A stretch of DNA of 64,000 bases, from contig WOGZ01000051.1 of NCBI GenBank assembly GCA_009733775.1, positions 1-64,000 of the forward strand, given 5' to 3'. How positions within the stretch are numbered: position 1 is the stretch's first letter; every line of letters begins with the position of its first letter. The translations under genes were made by a program, and so were the position numbers. Of this stretch, positions 34,809-45,942 are shown piece by piece. Under the pieces are notes generated by a model. It was not told where the DNA came from. It saw only the letters and a program-made list of their open reading frames with translations, and searched no databases. Source of the DNA: Alectoria sarmentosa (Eukaryota > Ascomycota > Lecanoromycetes > Lecanorales > Parmeliaceae).

Positions 34809-36569
34809 CGTATCGAGATGAAATGCGATTTCTGCTGAGAATGTGACTGGCAGAGATGAAACGAACGTCGAATGGAGGATGGATGTGTGGTTTATACTGA
34901 GTCTTCTGTCTGTGCTTGGGATAAATATGTTGGAGTGTCTGTATTTCGAAGAGACTCTTTTGAATTGTTCTGGGGAAGTCTTGTTTAAAGGTCTTTTCTT
35001 CAATGGTTTTCTGTTGAAGAATCTAGACTGAGGAGATTTGGGAGGATGGACGAGAAGAGGAGCGAAGGTAGTCCACTTACAGGCAGAGCCTATCTCTTGG
35101 TGTCTTGTCATTTCTTTGTCCGCTGATTCAGTCTCCAGTCAAGTCAATTGTGAACAGTTCTTTCACGCATGCGAAAGAAGAGTGAACGGTATTGTCTCGA
35201 ACGCCTTTGTGGTTTCGGACAATGAGGCGCATTTTGACTCCTCTCGGCGACTTGCGTATTTTGTCTTACATCGTCGTTTTGGAGCAAGCTTAACTCCTTC
35301 AGGCGTAATATTGCATACTTTGGTTCTGCGGTTCTATGAGGAGGGCATGAACACTCCTCCGCTCAATGTGCAGAACGACTCCACCACTGAGCTCCTCTGA
35401 AGCTATTAGCTATGAGCGCAAGTCAGCGATGCATTCACAGATGATCCGACCCACTCTCATCACGAAGTCAGACATTGGCCACCTACCACAAAACAGATTC
35501 TTCTCTGACCATTCACCATTGATCCAGACCATATGTTCCACCTCCCTCAAACGTCAAACATGTTTACCGATCGGCGGAGACCATAGGGACTCACGCATGT
35601 TAGTAGATTTCATGGGTCGATGTCTATCATAGCTTTGTTCGCTGTCTTGGTCATTTGCAACACAGCATGTTCTCTGCACTCTCCGATGAAATTTTTTCTC
35701 GTTGTTCTGGAAGGCTGTCTTAATCTTGGCCCATCTCGGAACAGAGACCGCAATACCTCTAGTCACTACAATGGCAGGTCAAGTCACCACAGCCGTGACT
35801 AGTGCGATTGTGATTGCGGGCATGACTTTTGAAAGCGAAGACGCTAGTTTTCCAACCAACGGCAAAATGATGTCTCTGGTCACGGTTAGCCGCTTCGTGG
35901 TGGGTTCGAAAAGACACACGTTGAAAAGTGGGAAAAGTGCGCGCTTAGGAGGTTGGATGCTGGGGACGTACCGGACTGGAGAACCCTTCGCTTCGCTATC
36001 ATTATGCTATCGCCAGCGCAAAGCAAGCAAGATTTCGACTGGGGCGTGCAATGTTACGAGCACGAATGTGCAAGAGTTCTTAGGGGCAGCGGAATATATG
36101 GAGGGCGATTTGCCATGGATGAAGGCATTTTCGGTCATGGTTGCTATGGTGGTGTTGATTCATGCTTGAGAGACTTGGGTCGGCTCTGTTGTTGCCCCGA
36201 ACGCCTAATGGGGTCATATGTGCCCATCATCTCAAGATGTAGTTTTCATCTCCCGTATCATCCACTCTGAAGTCAGAAATTGTGCGCTCCCACGCATTCA
36301 AACTACAACTGACGCGACCGATTCAAGTGTACAGAGACTCGAAGCATGTGCCACCAACCGAAATCGGCTCATCCCACCCGCGCAACCACACGTGTCCACA
36401 TCAAAGAGGCATCTCACCCTCCACTCTACCCATGCACAGCCTTCCACAGCACTCCCGCCTGGTGGATAATGCGTGGCTCGGTTGAAGAGAAGGTAGAATG
36501 CTAAAGAGCGACTGCGCTGGAGTACGTAGAGGGTGAAGTGTGACGAAGCGGCGCCTTTAGGAGAGACAC
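34809..36569. other. Gene-poor stretch
   Basis: 1.76 kb with scattered open frames of up to 155 codons (35702-36169, plus strand) that show no known motif. I do not call a gene here. Confidence 0.35.
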
Positions 36570-38013
36570 TAGGGAGGTTTAGCAACAATAATTAAAAGAA
36601 ATAATCAAAAAGAAATACGCATTAAGTACCAGAGCTAAAATTTTCACTGCCAGGCTTGGCAAAATAAATTACTCAAGAAGGTAATTTTTCGGGTGACGAT
36701 TAAACCAGTGGTTTAGTCTAGGGTGGTGATAGGTATACACCACTTTTTGATAGATGTACACCACTTTTTGATACATGTACACCCCCCCCCCTCGGCTAGG
36801 TAGATACAGGTTAATCAGGCGAATAAAACTACGAACGTCAAAATCCTAAACCTTCGACGCAATTCACATTTGCAGCGATTATTTATCAATCTGAGTGAAT
36901 TCATCGATGTGTTTTTCATTCCGCCGCGCAGTTTATTTCAACAAATCAATCTATCTCGATTTATTATTCGCTATCGTTATCGTTATCGCATTGTTATTGC
37001 GATCAGATAATTATTGCAATTATGTAGTTAAACAATTATATAATCATTATAATCGTGTAGTTAAATAATCAAATAATCAAATAATCAGATAATCAAATAA
37101 TCGAATAATCAAATAATTAAATAATTAGATAATTAGATAATCATTGCAATTATTATAATTTATTATAATTATATCGTTATTGCAATCTTGCAATTAAGTA
37201 ATTAAATAATCAAATAATCGAATAATCAGATAATTAAATAATCAAATAATTAAATAATTATTGTAACTATTGCAGTTTATTGTAATGTTGAAAAATTCAA
37301 ATTGAATAAATTTATTAATTATTCTCTCAAAGCTTTTCTAAAGCGAATTTTATATATAATATTAATTATGTGATTAATATAACAATAAATCGAAGAAGGT
37401 TGAAAATCAATCATCTTTTCAACATATAATCGTGTCGTTATTATTGTAATCTTGCAATTAAATAATTAAATAATCAAATAATCAGATAATCAAATAATCG
37501 AGTAATTAAATAATCAAATAATTAGATAATTAAATAATTAGATAATCAGATAATTCAACTTTTTATCGTTACGAAGGTCTATTTGATTACTTTACATATT
37601 TCACTTTTTTCAAAAATTTCAAAAAGGGTTATGCGTCGATAAAGGTATATAAAATAAATGAGGGTGTATATGTATCAAAAAGTGGTGTACATCTATCAAA
37701 AAGTGGTATATATCTATCACCACCCTTAATCTATTAAACCATTGATTTAAAACAAATTCGGCAACTTTTCAACTTCTCAATCATATCATCATCAAAAGCG
37801 ATTAAAAAATTACGCTTTTTTTATGTCATCTTTTACATATATTAATGCACGATTTCCGAAATTTTTAGAAAAATTAAATGATGTTAACCCGCATGAGATA
37901 GAAATTTCCAAAATTTTTAAATTTGATGGTTTTTGCCAAGCCCGATGATTCAATTATTTCTTTTAACTATTTCTTTAATCATTTCTTTTAATTATCGTTG
38001 CTAAACCTCCCTA
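36570..38013. mobile_element. TA-flanked terminal-inverted-repeat element, AT-rich relic
   Basis: The 1440-bp element 36572-38011 begins GGGAGGTTTAGCAACAATAA and ends with its complement (TTATCGTTGCTAAACCTCCC), one mismatch in the first 20, extending to about 35 bp. It is flanked by TA at 36570-36571 and 38012-38013. A TA duplication points to the Tc1/mariner/pogo superfamily. No transposase frame survives. The interior is extremely AT-rich with AATAATCAAAT-like runs, as expected after RIP or for a non-autonomous copy. A second inverted repeat is nested inside. Confidence 0.8.
36721..37725. repeat. Nested inverted repeat inside the TIR element
   Basis: Left arm 36721-36782 starts GGGTGGTGATAG, and the right arm 37662-37725 ends CTATCACCACCC. 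Each arm also holds two tandem copies of a CACCACTTTTTGATA-like word. The arms are about 60 bp with few mismatches. This may be a second transposon that inserted into the first. The flanks are CTA on the left and TTA on the right, so a clean target duplication is not certain. Confidence 0.7.
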
Positions 38014-38021
38014 CTCGGTGT

Positions 38022-38047
38022 GAAGAAGAAGAAGAAGAAGAAGAAGC
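38022..38047. repeat. GAA microsatellite
   Basis: About eight consecutive GAA units directly beside the right end of the TIR element. Confidence 0.85.
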
Positions 38048-39319
38048 TCAAGTATGGTCATCTCGATACTGAAATTGCAAGGCGGCACAAATTGTCAAAG
38101 GTTGAACTGAGTACGTACTGCACGAAGGGTCCTACGATGACGCTGAGCTGTGATTGCATAGATAGGATTTGCTGCCCATTCCGTACTTTACTGTAAATGT
38201 CCCAGACTATATACTTTACTACTCTTTCGCATATATCTAAGTACAAGGTAGATTCTAGCGAGCTCGAATCGAGCCGCTTGCTAAGCCGATGCTATGTAAG
38301 GCAAGCGCAGCCGAAATTTCACAGAGCCTCGAGGTCTTGGCATATGGTCACGTGATCTGATTTGGCGTGCTCGCGTTATTTGACCACCACGGTCTCTTTT
38401 CCAAAGATCCTCGTGTACCTTAGTCTAGCACCGTCCAAGACTTTTAGTGCAGACCTCAATTACCGTACCGAGCGTACTTTAAATTTCCCTCCGTCCATGG
38501 CTAAACTAGACGTTAAGGTTGTAAAATACCGTTCCTCAAAGATGGAGCTATAGGCGTGGCCCCGATCACGTGCCGAATCCCCTTCTTTAGGGAGCTTTCT
38601 GGCTGCACTATGTTTCAGAGCGCTTTTTCCTTGCGCAATAGTTCGCCGAGCAGACCGACGCGTTGCGCCCGACCCCTAACCGAGATCGGACATGGCTCCT
38701 TGGCCTCCATGGCGGTCCTGCCAAGTCTTTGGGCACGATGTGGGCTACCCTACACATCTCATCAATCATTGGCTGCGCAGCCGAGAAAAATGACTGGCTG
38801 TCGTCAAAGGCCTCAATTTGAGGCGTCGCGTTTCATTGGATAATGGCATTAGGGTGTAGCCTTGATCTCAAATTGACCGACGCTGGCCCCAAACAGACCT
38901 GTCAGTGCCCGCATGGATGTCATGCATGAATTCCTCGACTACTGTGATGTGCGAAGCTCGATCCCGATATACAATATGTACCGAGACATAAGACAGGTCA
39001 TTATCGGGGCTTAGATTATCAATTCACTCTGGCTCTTCTACCTCCAGCTCTTACCAAAACCTCCTCAAGGCAGCAGTATCATCAATTTCTCGATCCCGGC
39101 TTCGCCCTGCCTCACAGTTAGTTCCACGCATATTAGCCTTCACGGGCACCACCTTCTAATTACTGCTACTCATTCGTCTTTGTCATACACTTTTGAATCC
39201 TTCGGACATCGAGTGCGGCACAGATTCACTTCATACTACAGCAGACGACTTTGAGTAACGCCGGCAAGCCGTGCCCGTCGGATTGCCAAAGATGCCGTCA
39301 CTATGAGAATTGGCGGCCA
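38048..39319. other. Intergenic, no gene seen
   Basis: Short unrecognised frames only. CACGTG-type E-boxes occur near 38350 and 38568. The in-frame region just upstream of 39320 lacks an ATG but is open from about 39197, so an unseen upstream exon of the next gene may exist. Confidence 0.35.
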
Positions 39320-40471
39320 ATGGAAGGCGGTAGAGGAGGACCTTCAGGTCCGCGCGACTCTGAAGCTACGCAGATGCCTAAAAGAAAGGGTACTTTCAGC
39401 CGGACGAGGGAACTGAAAATTTCAGCTGAAAAAACAAAGCCACTTCCGTTGAGGAATGGGAAGCCGCCGTCATCAGGTTCTGTGCTTGACACTATCCTCT
39501 CTAGCTCAATGCAGAGTCCCCCTACCTTTCTCAAGACTTTTGATACCATCCCAAAAAAGACTCCTAATTCCATGGCCGATAAAGATCCCGCTTACCCAGC
39601 GGTATTTGATCCCGTGATCAACATTTATACTGACCACTCAAGTCCTAGCTACTGTAATTCTAGAAATGCTACTAGTGAGACCGACCACCGGATAGCAGTG
39701 CAAGGGAGAAGAGTGGATGAAGAACATATGAAGCGGGACTTGAAGACTAGCAATGAACGGGACATCGCAGCGAGAACGCAGCGAGAAACGCCGTGCGAAG
39801 GCTTTGCAGATACGGGTCTACCGGCTCCTGAGGTCTCTAGCAGCACCACCTTGGGCCCTATGGATCACAGCGCCTCGCGCTCTGGATGCAATGCTGCTGC
39901 TACAGAGCCTGGGAAAAGGCGGAAGCAGAAGTCGCCAGAGCAGGTCGAGCGAGCGAGAGATCGACAAAGACTTGCAAGGCGAGCAAAAAGGGCAGCCAAA
40001 GCATGTCGCAGCGGGGAAGATCATACGGCGTCAAACGAAAATGTAATTTGTGAGAACAGCGAAGAAATCGACTGGAACAGCACGTGCCAAGAGGGAGGTG
40101 ATTCTTCCAGTGCTTTCTCGAAATTGGAAGACGACGAGCTGCAACGAGATCTACGCCTTGAAATGGCCGCTCTTCAGGCATCGCATGAAAGCGAATTTCA
40201 GAAATTAAGGCTACAGTGTGTGAAGGAGGCCGATGAAAATCTAGGTGTCATTAGTAGAGTTCTACGTGCCTCAGGAGTGCGTTTCGTTGACGACAATCAA
40301 CCGCGAAATTTCGATGCGGCCTTGGGTGATATATTCTATGAGCCAGAGCATGTCGCTGTCAGGGCATTGAAAAAGCTCATCGCAGGCAGCCATGATAGGG
40401 TGCAAGTAGTGAACAAAAGAGGACTTCCAATGTACGAACACGATATCACCTGTGAGTCCCATTCTCTATAG
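39320..40471 (+). CDS. Unrecognised protein with basic region and coiled coil
   Basis: The first in-frame ATG is 39320, giving 383 residues. The frame is open back to about 39197 and encodes a cysteine cluster (CPSDCQRCRH) before this ATG, so the true start may lie in an unseen upstream exon. The middle has a strongly basic stretch, KRRKQKSPEQVERARDRQRL and on to RRAKRAAK, then an acidic stretch and a likely coiled coil (ELQRDLRLEMAALQASHESE). The order basic then helix recalls bZIP factors, but the N-x-x-A-x-x-S/C-R core is absent. The 3' end is uncertain: a 69-nt intron (40432-40500, GTACGA..CAG) would replace the tail with a 37-codon exon ending at 40615. Confidence 0.5.
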   Translation: MEGGRGGPSGPRDSEATQMPKRKGTFSRTRELKISAEKTKPLPLRNGKPPSSGSVLDTILSSSMQSPPTFLKTFDTIPKKTPNSMADKDPAYPAVFDPVINIYTDHSSPSYCNSRNATSETDHRIAVQGRRVDEEHMKRDLKTSNERDIAARTQRETPCEGFADTGLPAPEVSSSTTLGPMDHSASRSGCNAAATEPGKRRKQKSPEQVERARDRQRLARRAKRAAKACRSGEDHTASNENVICENSEEIDWNSTCQEGGDSSSAFSKLEDDELQRDLRLEMAALQASHESEFQKLRLQCVKEADENLGVISRVLRASGVRFVDDNQPRNFDAALGDIFYEPEHVAVRALKKLIAGSHDRVQVVNKRGLPMYEHDITCESHSL

Positions 40472-40615
40472 CTGCATGAGCTGTTCTTCCTCCACATCAG
40501 GCGCAAACTGAAAAGCAGCTCGGTAGACAAACAACTTCGAGATTTCGCATTTGAGCATGCTTACTGGGATTTGAGAGAAAGACACCCTTCGCCAAACAGC
40601 TTGGGGGAAGAGTAA

Positions 40616-41708
40616 TACAACGTGCTTCTGGTAAAAGGCTCATTGTTCGAACCCTCCTCCAAACGGAATCAAGTACTGCATTCGAAATCGTGGGCGCAGA
40701 CTGGCAAGGCTCAAAAAGGCTCATTCACGTCTTAGGGAAGAGCGTAGGTGTCCAGATTAGGTATTCCGCTACGAGGCTGATAGAGCCCGGAATATTTCAA
40801 AAGCTGAAGACCTGTTGGTTAGGGCCGGGGCTGGACAGCTTGTTGGCAACAAGTTTACAACACATCTGAAGAACACATTCCCTGCAGATAAGCTTGCCAG
40901 TCGCTTTCCCAACATGCTCAATGAGTCCCAGGGTGAGACTTGTTTGTGTCCATCTTGGCATCAGCATTGGATCGTCTGAAACCCACACAATGACAGCCCA
41001 GATCAAAAGCAAGTTTTAGCAGATTGCAACATGGTCTCAATCTCATAGTCAAGCCGTCATAATTGGCCCAGAAGCGAGTGTGTACAGAAGGGGGCTCCCC
41101 TAAGGGAAAGAGGATCGTCTTCACGAGTGACGCATCATGTAGATAACGAAGTAACGGACTTGAAGGAAAATAATATAATGTTTCGAAAGATTTTATTTAT
41201 TTTAATTTTGATAGATGCCTCTGCCAAGATACGCTAAGCCCAATCGGGTAGTGTCAAGGGAATGTGGTGTTAAAGGGATATCAGCTCTACTAGGGATGTA
41301 GTGCACACTCGTAACACAGGGGGGCGGTCCGTCGTGTGAAAGCTCTGTACATAGACATAGCAATATCATACTACTATTGCTACTATCCTCTCGGCTACTA
41401 ATGATTCCGCTGCGTAGCCTGTTCTCCGCAACATAAGCTTTGAAAAAAATTGCCACCCAAACCCCTATAAGCCCTATTTGCTACTTGGCTACTAGTATAC
41501 TTGCAACTAGCATCTGTGAAGGTAAAGCACCCACCACTCCCACCAACCGCACTGATCATCCAAACCTGGGGCGGCCCGTCCCACGCGACAACTGCTAAAT
41601 AGCTGCAGCAAGACAACGTGCAAACAGAGACCCAATTAATCAATCACGAAAGAGCAGCATTTCTTCTGTTCCAGGTACCAACATTCCCATCCCAGCGAAA
41701 GTCAATCC
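40616..41708. other. Intergenic, no gene seen
   Basis: About 1.1 kb with no supported feature; an AT-rich patch lies at 41155-41215. Confidence 0.35.
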
Positions 41709-42657
41709 TCAAGCTGCCTGTTCCAGCTTCTTTTCATGACGTGTCATGTGACGCTTTAGGTTATCTTTTCGAGGTGTACTGTAGTCACATCCGCTTTCTT
41801 GACAGGAGAGCGATAGCCACGGCGTTCTCATGCTGTTAGGGTGGATATTCCCTCGATGGCGGCGGAGGTCCTTGGGGGTTGTGAAATCCTTTCCGCAGCC
41901 TTCGACCTCACAAACGATCTTGGCATGGGCACGTACGTGACTCCTAGAATATCACGATTAGAACGATGCATACAGCGGCTGCTGATGGTACTCACATGAG
42001 CCGAGTCTTGGACGCAAAAGGTCGTGAACAAGTTGAGCATCTCAGAATTGGAGCCGGCGGTAGTGCCAGACGTTCAGGTTGAGGATCATCTGCCAACAGC
42101 AAACGATTGGGAGGTGCACAATTCGTCTGCGGACCCAAAGATAAGGTGTTTGACAAGGAAGGATAAGGAGAGAAAGACGAGGGCAGCGAGGGTGGTAGGG
42201 TTCTAGAGATGCTGAAGGCTTCCAAAGACGAAGGAGCTCCTGTTGTGGGGTCATGACTGTGCGGTGTTGCACATGGACGGTCGGAAAACGAGAACGAAGA
42301 TTGACTGCTGTGGTCAAAGCCAGTGTTCACCTCAGAATTGAAGTCGACATAAGATTCCGCGTCTGAAATTAGCGGTCCATCATCAAAGTTCCGGCCGAAA
42401 GAGATGAAACTCTCTCCCCCAGGCTCTGGCTCAATTCCGAAAAGCGACTCGCACCCCGGTTGTGAAGCACCATATCGCTGGCTTGAACACGAGGCAGATT
42501 CTTGTGCGCTATGCGGATCTGAGCATCTCGGATCAAAGGAAGAGATGTCTTCAGGGGCCGGGGTTTCGAATGCGTAGGGCAGACTCAAGAAAGCGTCCTC
42601 AGCTGTTGAGGTCCAACGTCGATCGAATGAGTGGACAGGTCCATTGGGCTCGGGCAC
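41709..42657 (-). CDS. C2H2 zinc finger protein (likely transcription factor), start unresolved
   Basis: Exons 42657-41996 (open, 5' end provisional) and 41943-41709 give 298 residues. Three C2H2 fingers sit at the C-terminus. The first is RCSTCSRPFASKTRLMSHVR and is split by the 52-nt intron. The second is VCEVEGCGKDFTTPKDLRRH and the third LSCQESGCDYSTPRKDNLKR with MTRH. The N-terminal 200 residues are Ser/Pro-rich and probably an activation or regulatory region. No in-frame ATG exists at the start of the frame. The best candidate is an ATG at 42716 joined through an intron directly after it (GTCATC at 42713 to a CAG at 42661-42666), but this donor is weak. A TTTAAATA box near 42782-42789 precedes it. 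Probably nuclear; targets unknown. Confidence 0.7.
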
Positions 42658-42716
42658 AATCTGCTGAAAGCCATTCCATAGTCGTGGTGGGCCGGGCTCG
42701 GTTATATGATGACCAT

Positions 42717-43585
42717 TTTGTCCTTCCGAAATGCTGGTCGCGCGAAGACGGCTGGTCTCCGCGCTGTATCAGCTGCAGATGTATTTAAAGAGGAGCCTAG
42801 GACTTCTTGTCAGCCAGTGGCTCTGTGCGGTGACGAGGCGGAAGGAATGTGACCTGCTTCACAGCAGACTTGTACGAGTACTGCGCTGTCTCGTGGCGCG
42901 CTGGAATTCGGTGGCTTGGGCGGAGGCCCAAGCCGTATAGGTACCACCAAGCACACGAGAGGAGTAAATCAGAAATAGGAAAAGAAGGAAAGGCTGAGTT
43001 GATATAAAGATCACGGTTGGGATAACCCGCCAGACTGTCAGCCTTGTCGTGCGCGCTAATTCGAACCTATGTCTGCCTGATTGGTGGCCTCTCAAGCCAC
43101 ATGCATCTTACGATGGGGGTGTTTCTGATTGGTGGCCCCATTAATGCAATGCGGCGGAAAAAGTTAGCGCAGGCTAAACGAGAAAGGCTACATAATGTGA
43201 GGTAGGTAAAATCTGGGCTATCTGAACACGGCCACACCATGTGGGAAGATACCTGACATAGCTCGCTTTCCGGTGTGCTGTTGACCTTCCAAGCTAGAGG
43301 GAGGAACCTGCTCTACTTGAGGCCTTCATTCGGACCCAATTAGCATTATCCCGAGTCGTTCCTAGCCTGACATGAGCCTGAGGAACGACCGACCTGAGGC
43401 CCTTCCTCTCAACCCCTGAAAAGTCCCGCTTCCCCTGCGATTGGTCTTGCCACCGATCGTGCATGCGACTAGGCGCCTAAGGTATCCCGATCTCACCAGC
43501 CTGGAGGAGCATCGGGATGGGGCTCTCTACCTCAACATATACTCCTTTTTTGGTGTGCATCAACTCATGAAGATTGTATTGAAAG
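42717..43585. other. Intergenic region upstream of the C2H2 gene
   Basis: No gene recognised. A GC-rich palindrome GCTTGGGCGGAGGCCCAAGC occurs near 42914-42933. Confidence 0.35.
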
Positions 43586-43806
43586 TTCCTGTCCGATTTG
43601 AGGCCCTTGTTCCTCGCCTATCAATGCTGCGTACTCTAGGGCAAGGTTCTGCCTGGGTTGAGGCCCGTGTTCTTCACGTATCGATGCTGCGTACTGCAGA
43701 AATGAGTATGGTTTGGGGCTTGTATTCCTCACCTATCAATGCTGTGTACTATACTGCAAGGTTCTGTCTGGGTTAAGGCCCGCATTTGTCACCTATCGTT
43801 GCGACT
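43586..43806. repeat. Imperfect minisatellite, four units of about 60 bp
   Basis: Units start near 43586, 43648, 43706 and 43767. Shared words are GGTTxxGGCCC, then TxCTCACCTATCAATGCTG, then CGTACTxCAxGGTT. Divergence between units is moderate, so it is an old array. Confidence 0.7.
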
Positions 43807-44040
43807 TTCCTTGCACGCGGTGGCCGGGTTTGCATAAAGGTCATGTTTCAATTGCGCAGATACAAGATGCTGGCATCTCTATATAATCCGCCACATCTCT
43901 TCCTTCTGGTTATGCAACCCATCTTCATAATCTTTTCGGCGTAGGCAAATTTGTTGTATCCAGGTTTGCGTTTTATTTGGACGAATCTCCGAAGTACGGC
44001 GTGCACACACGATACACAGAGACCTTGTGACCTGGTTAGT

Positions 44041-44595
44041 ATGAACAGTACGTCCTTGGCTATCTTCTCACTTCTCTTACTCCTTGTGACCTTCACACTC
44101 GATGACTGTCAGTCTTTCAAAAAGGATCATTCTTGTGAGCCATATCCTTATCAAACCTCAGGAGGCGAACAGGAAACCGCCAGCATGGAGCCTTCCGCAA
44201 CCAGAGGCTCGACACCGGATCGTAGTCATACCACTGGAAGCAACCCCGTGCACTTGTACCTGCCCGTCGATCGAACTTGGGAGGCAGCCTATGGGAGAAA
44301 CGACACTTCCAGTTCAGGTGGCTATACACCCATGTCGAGATGGGCATCAGAAGGTTCCAGAGAACAGCCTTGGAATGCTGTCCGTGATGTGTCTGCTGCT
44401 TCTTCGAGTGCCTATTGTCGAGGTGAATATATAGGGTCTGCGGATTCGGTCCGCTGCGATGGAGACCGGGATAGCGCGAATGCTACTTGGGGGAGCGAAA
44501 AGAAGGGGGGGGGGGGGTGGGGCGATGAGATGGGTTTGTGCCGGGATCGGGGAAGTCGGTTTGGTATAAAGGTAACGTCCAATTATTCCACATGA
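44041..44595 (+). CDS. Possible small secreted protein
   Basis: One open frame of 184 residues. The start MNSTSLAIFSLLLLLVTFTL fits a signal peptide. The remaining part is Ser/Gly/Thr-rich with six or so cysteines and no recognised domain. A run of 13 G bases (44505-44517) lies inside the frame and codes for glycines. Any length error there would shift the frame, so the last 30 residues are unsafe. Fungal effector-like proteins often look like this, but nothing specific supports that role. Confidence 0.35.
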   Translation: MNSTSLAIFSLLLLLVTFTLDDCQSFKKDHSCEPYPYQTSGGEQETASMEPSATRGSTPDRSHTTGSNPVHLYLPVDRTWEAAYGRNDTSSSGGYTPMSRWASEGSREQPWNAVRDVSAASSSAYCRGEYIGSADSVRCDGDRDSANATWGSEKKGGGGWGDEMGLCRDRGSRFGIKVTSNYST

Positions 44596-45942
44596 ATGTG
44601 TCGGATGAAGGCGGGATGGTAAGTCTGAAGCAGCATTCCCGTTCTTATTTCGCCACGGCTTGAGGCTCAGGACCCTCGAAAAGGCTTGTTCTTGGGACCC
44701 CTATGCTCTCCACTGGCAGAAAGGAAGCAACGAGAGTGACAAGAGCTTTCCTCTGCGCTTCGCAGCGAAGGGAAATACTAAGCGAACACTTTGCCCAATT
44801 CACCAACTTCCTTTCCACCATCTACATATCCCCGCAACCCTGAAATCTCTCATTCCAAACCACCCATCACAGCCTGCAATAATTCTATTTACCTCCGGAA
44901 CCCCCCCCCCCCCCCCCTTTTTTTTTCCATGTTTCAAGCAAGAACATCGCTTCCCGTCCCAACTTCAACAAACTTCAAGCAACGCTATCTGCCAATTGCA
45001 CAAACTGCGACTACTCACAACAGTTTTCACACCGCTTCCACCATCACATGCAGGCATGAAAGTACAATTGAGTAAGCCGGCAGCTCAGAAAAAGTAATCT
45101 GGCATGATTGCTTTAGTCTGCGGTGGAGTCTAGTCCCTTTCCGCACAAGACTCCGCTTCGAAAGTTCATGTCCACTCCGCTGTTCGTTTCACTTGTTTCC
45201 CGCAAGCCGCTCGCTCATAGAATGCGCGGTTTGCCACGAAACATGTGAGGGTAAGATGGAAACTGTGAGGTCGGTGATGGGACTACTGAACAGGCAACTT
45301 TCGCGGAGTCGGGGCTTTCAGTCGTTGCCGTACAGATTTGGCAAGGTTCGGCCCCTTTCGACAGCCATTCGCCATTACTTCGGTCGTCACATCTCGTCTA
45401 CCACATGAGGATCTGGCAGATGCAGAGTCTGAGCAATCCAAGCCCCAAGGATAGCGGGATGGACAATCGGCTACCCAAAGGTCCTGTGGACTCTAGGTTC
45501 ATTCTGTTCACGAGCCTGGCAGTTGGTTGCTGACGCTATATTTATAATACACATACAAGGTCCTAGAGATCCGAGCCGGAGCAAGTACTGTTTGATTTGT
45601 ACTTTGGCTATCCGACACGTGGCGGTGTCCGGTGGAGTCTAAGCCCATTTCACGAGCCTGGCCGCTAAATCTGCATTGATCGCCGACCCTGCATCAATCG
45701 CACACCAATCACTGCAACGCCTCGTGATCCGGCATATGCACGGTCGCTGCAGGGGGGGGCAAGATCTATAATCTGTTCGTCATCAACCACCTTACCTCTG
45801 AGGCCGCACATAAAGAGAGCGCGTTTCTTCCAAGCCTGCCAGCCGTCTTCAACCTCCTTCGAAGCCATTGACCACCACATTGTATCGATTTCGGTCCTCA
45901 TACACCCATTCCAATCCCAGAAACTTATCCACTGAAGCAGCC
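44596..45942. other. Intergenic, homopolymer tract and weak direct repeats
   Basis: Contains C17 followed by T9 (44901-44926). Two diverged direct copies of a segment ending TTCACGAGCCTGGC lie at about 45490-45521 and 45632-45662. No gene recognised. Confidence 0.4.

Noticed and set aside
35702..36169. 155-codon plus-strand frame with an N-terminal hydrophobic stretch
   Set aside because: No family match by eye and no neighbouring exons; kept as intergenic although a small membrane protein is not excluded.
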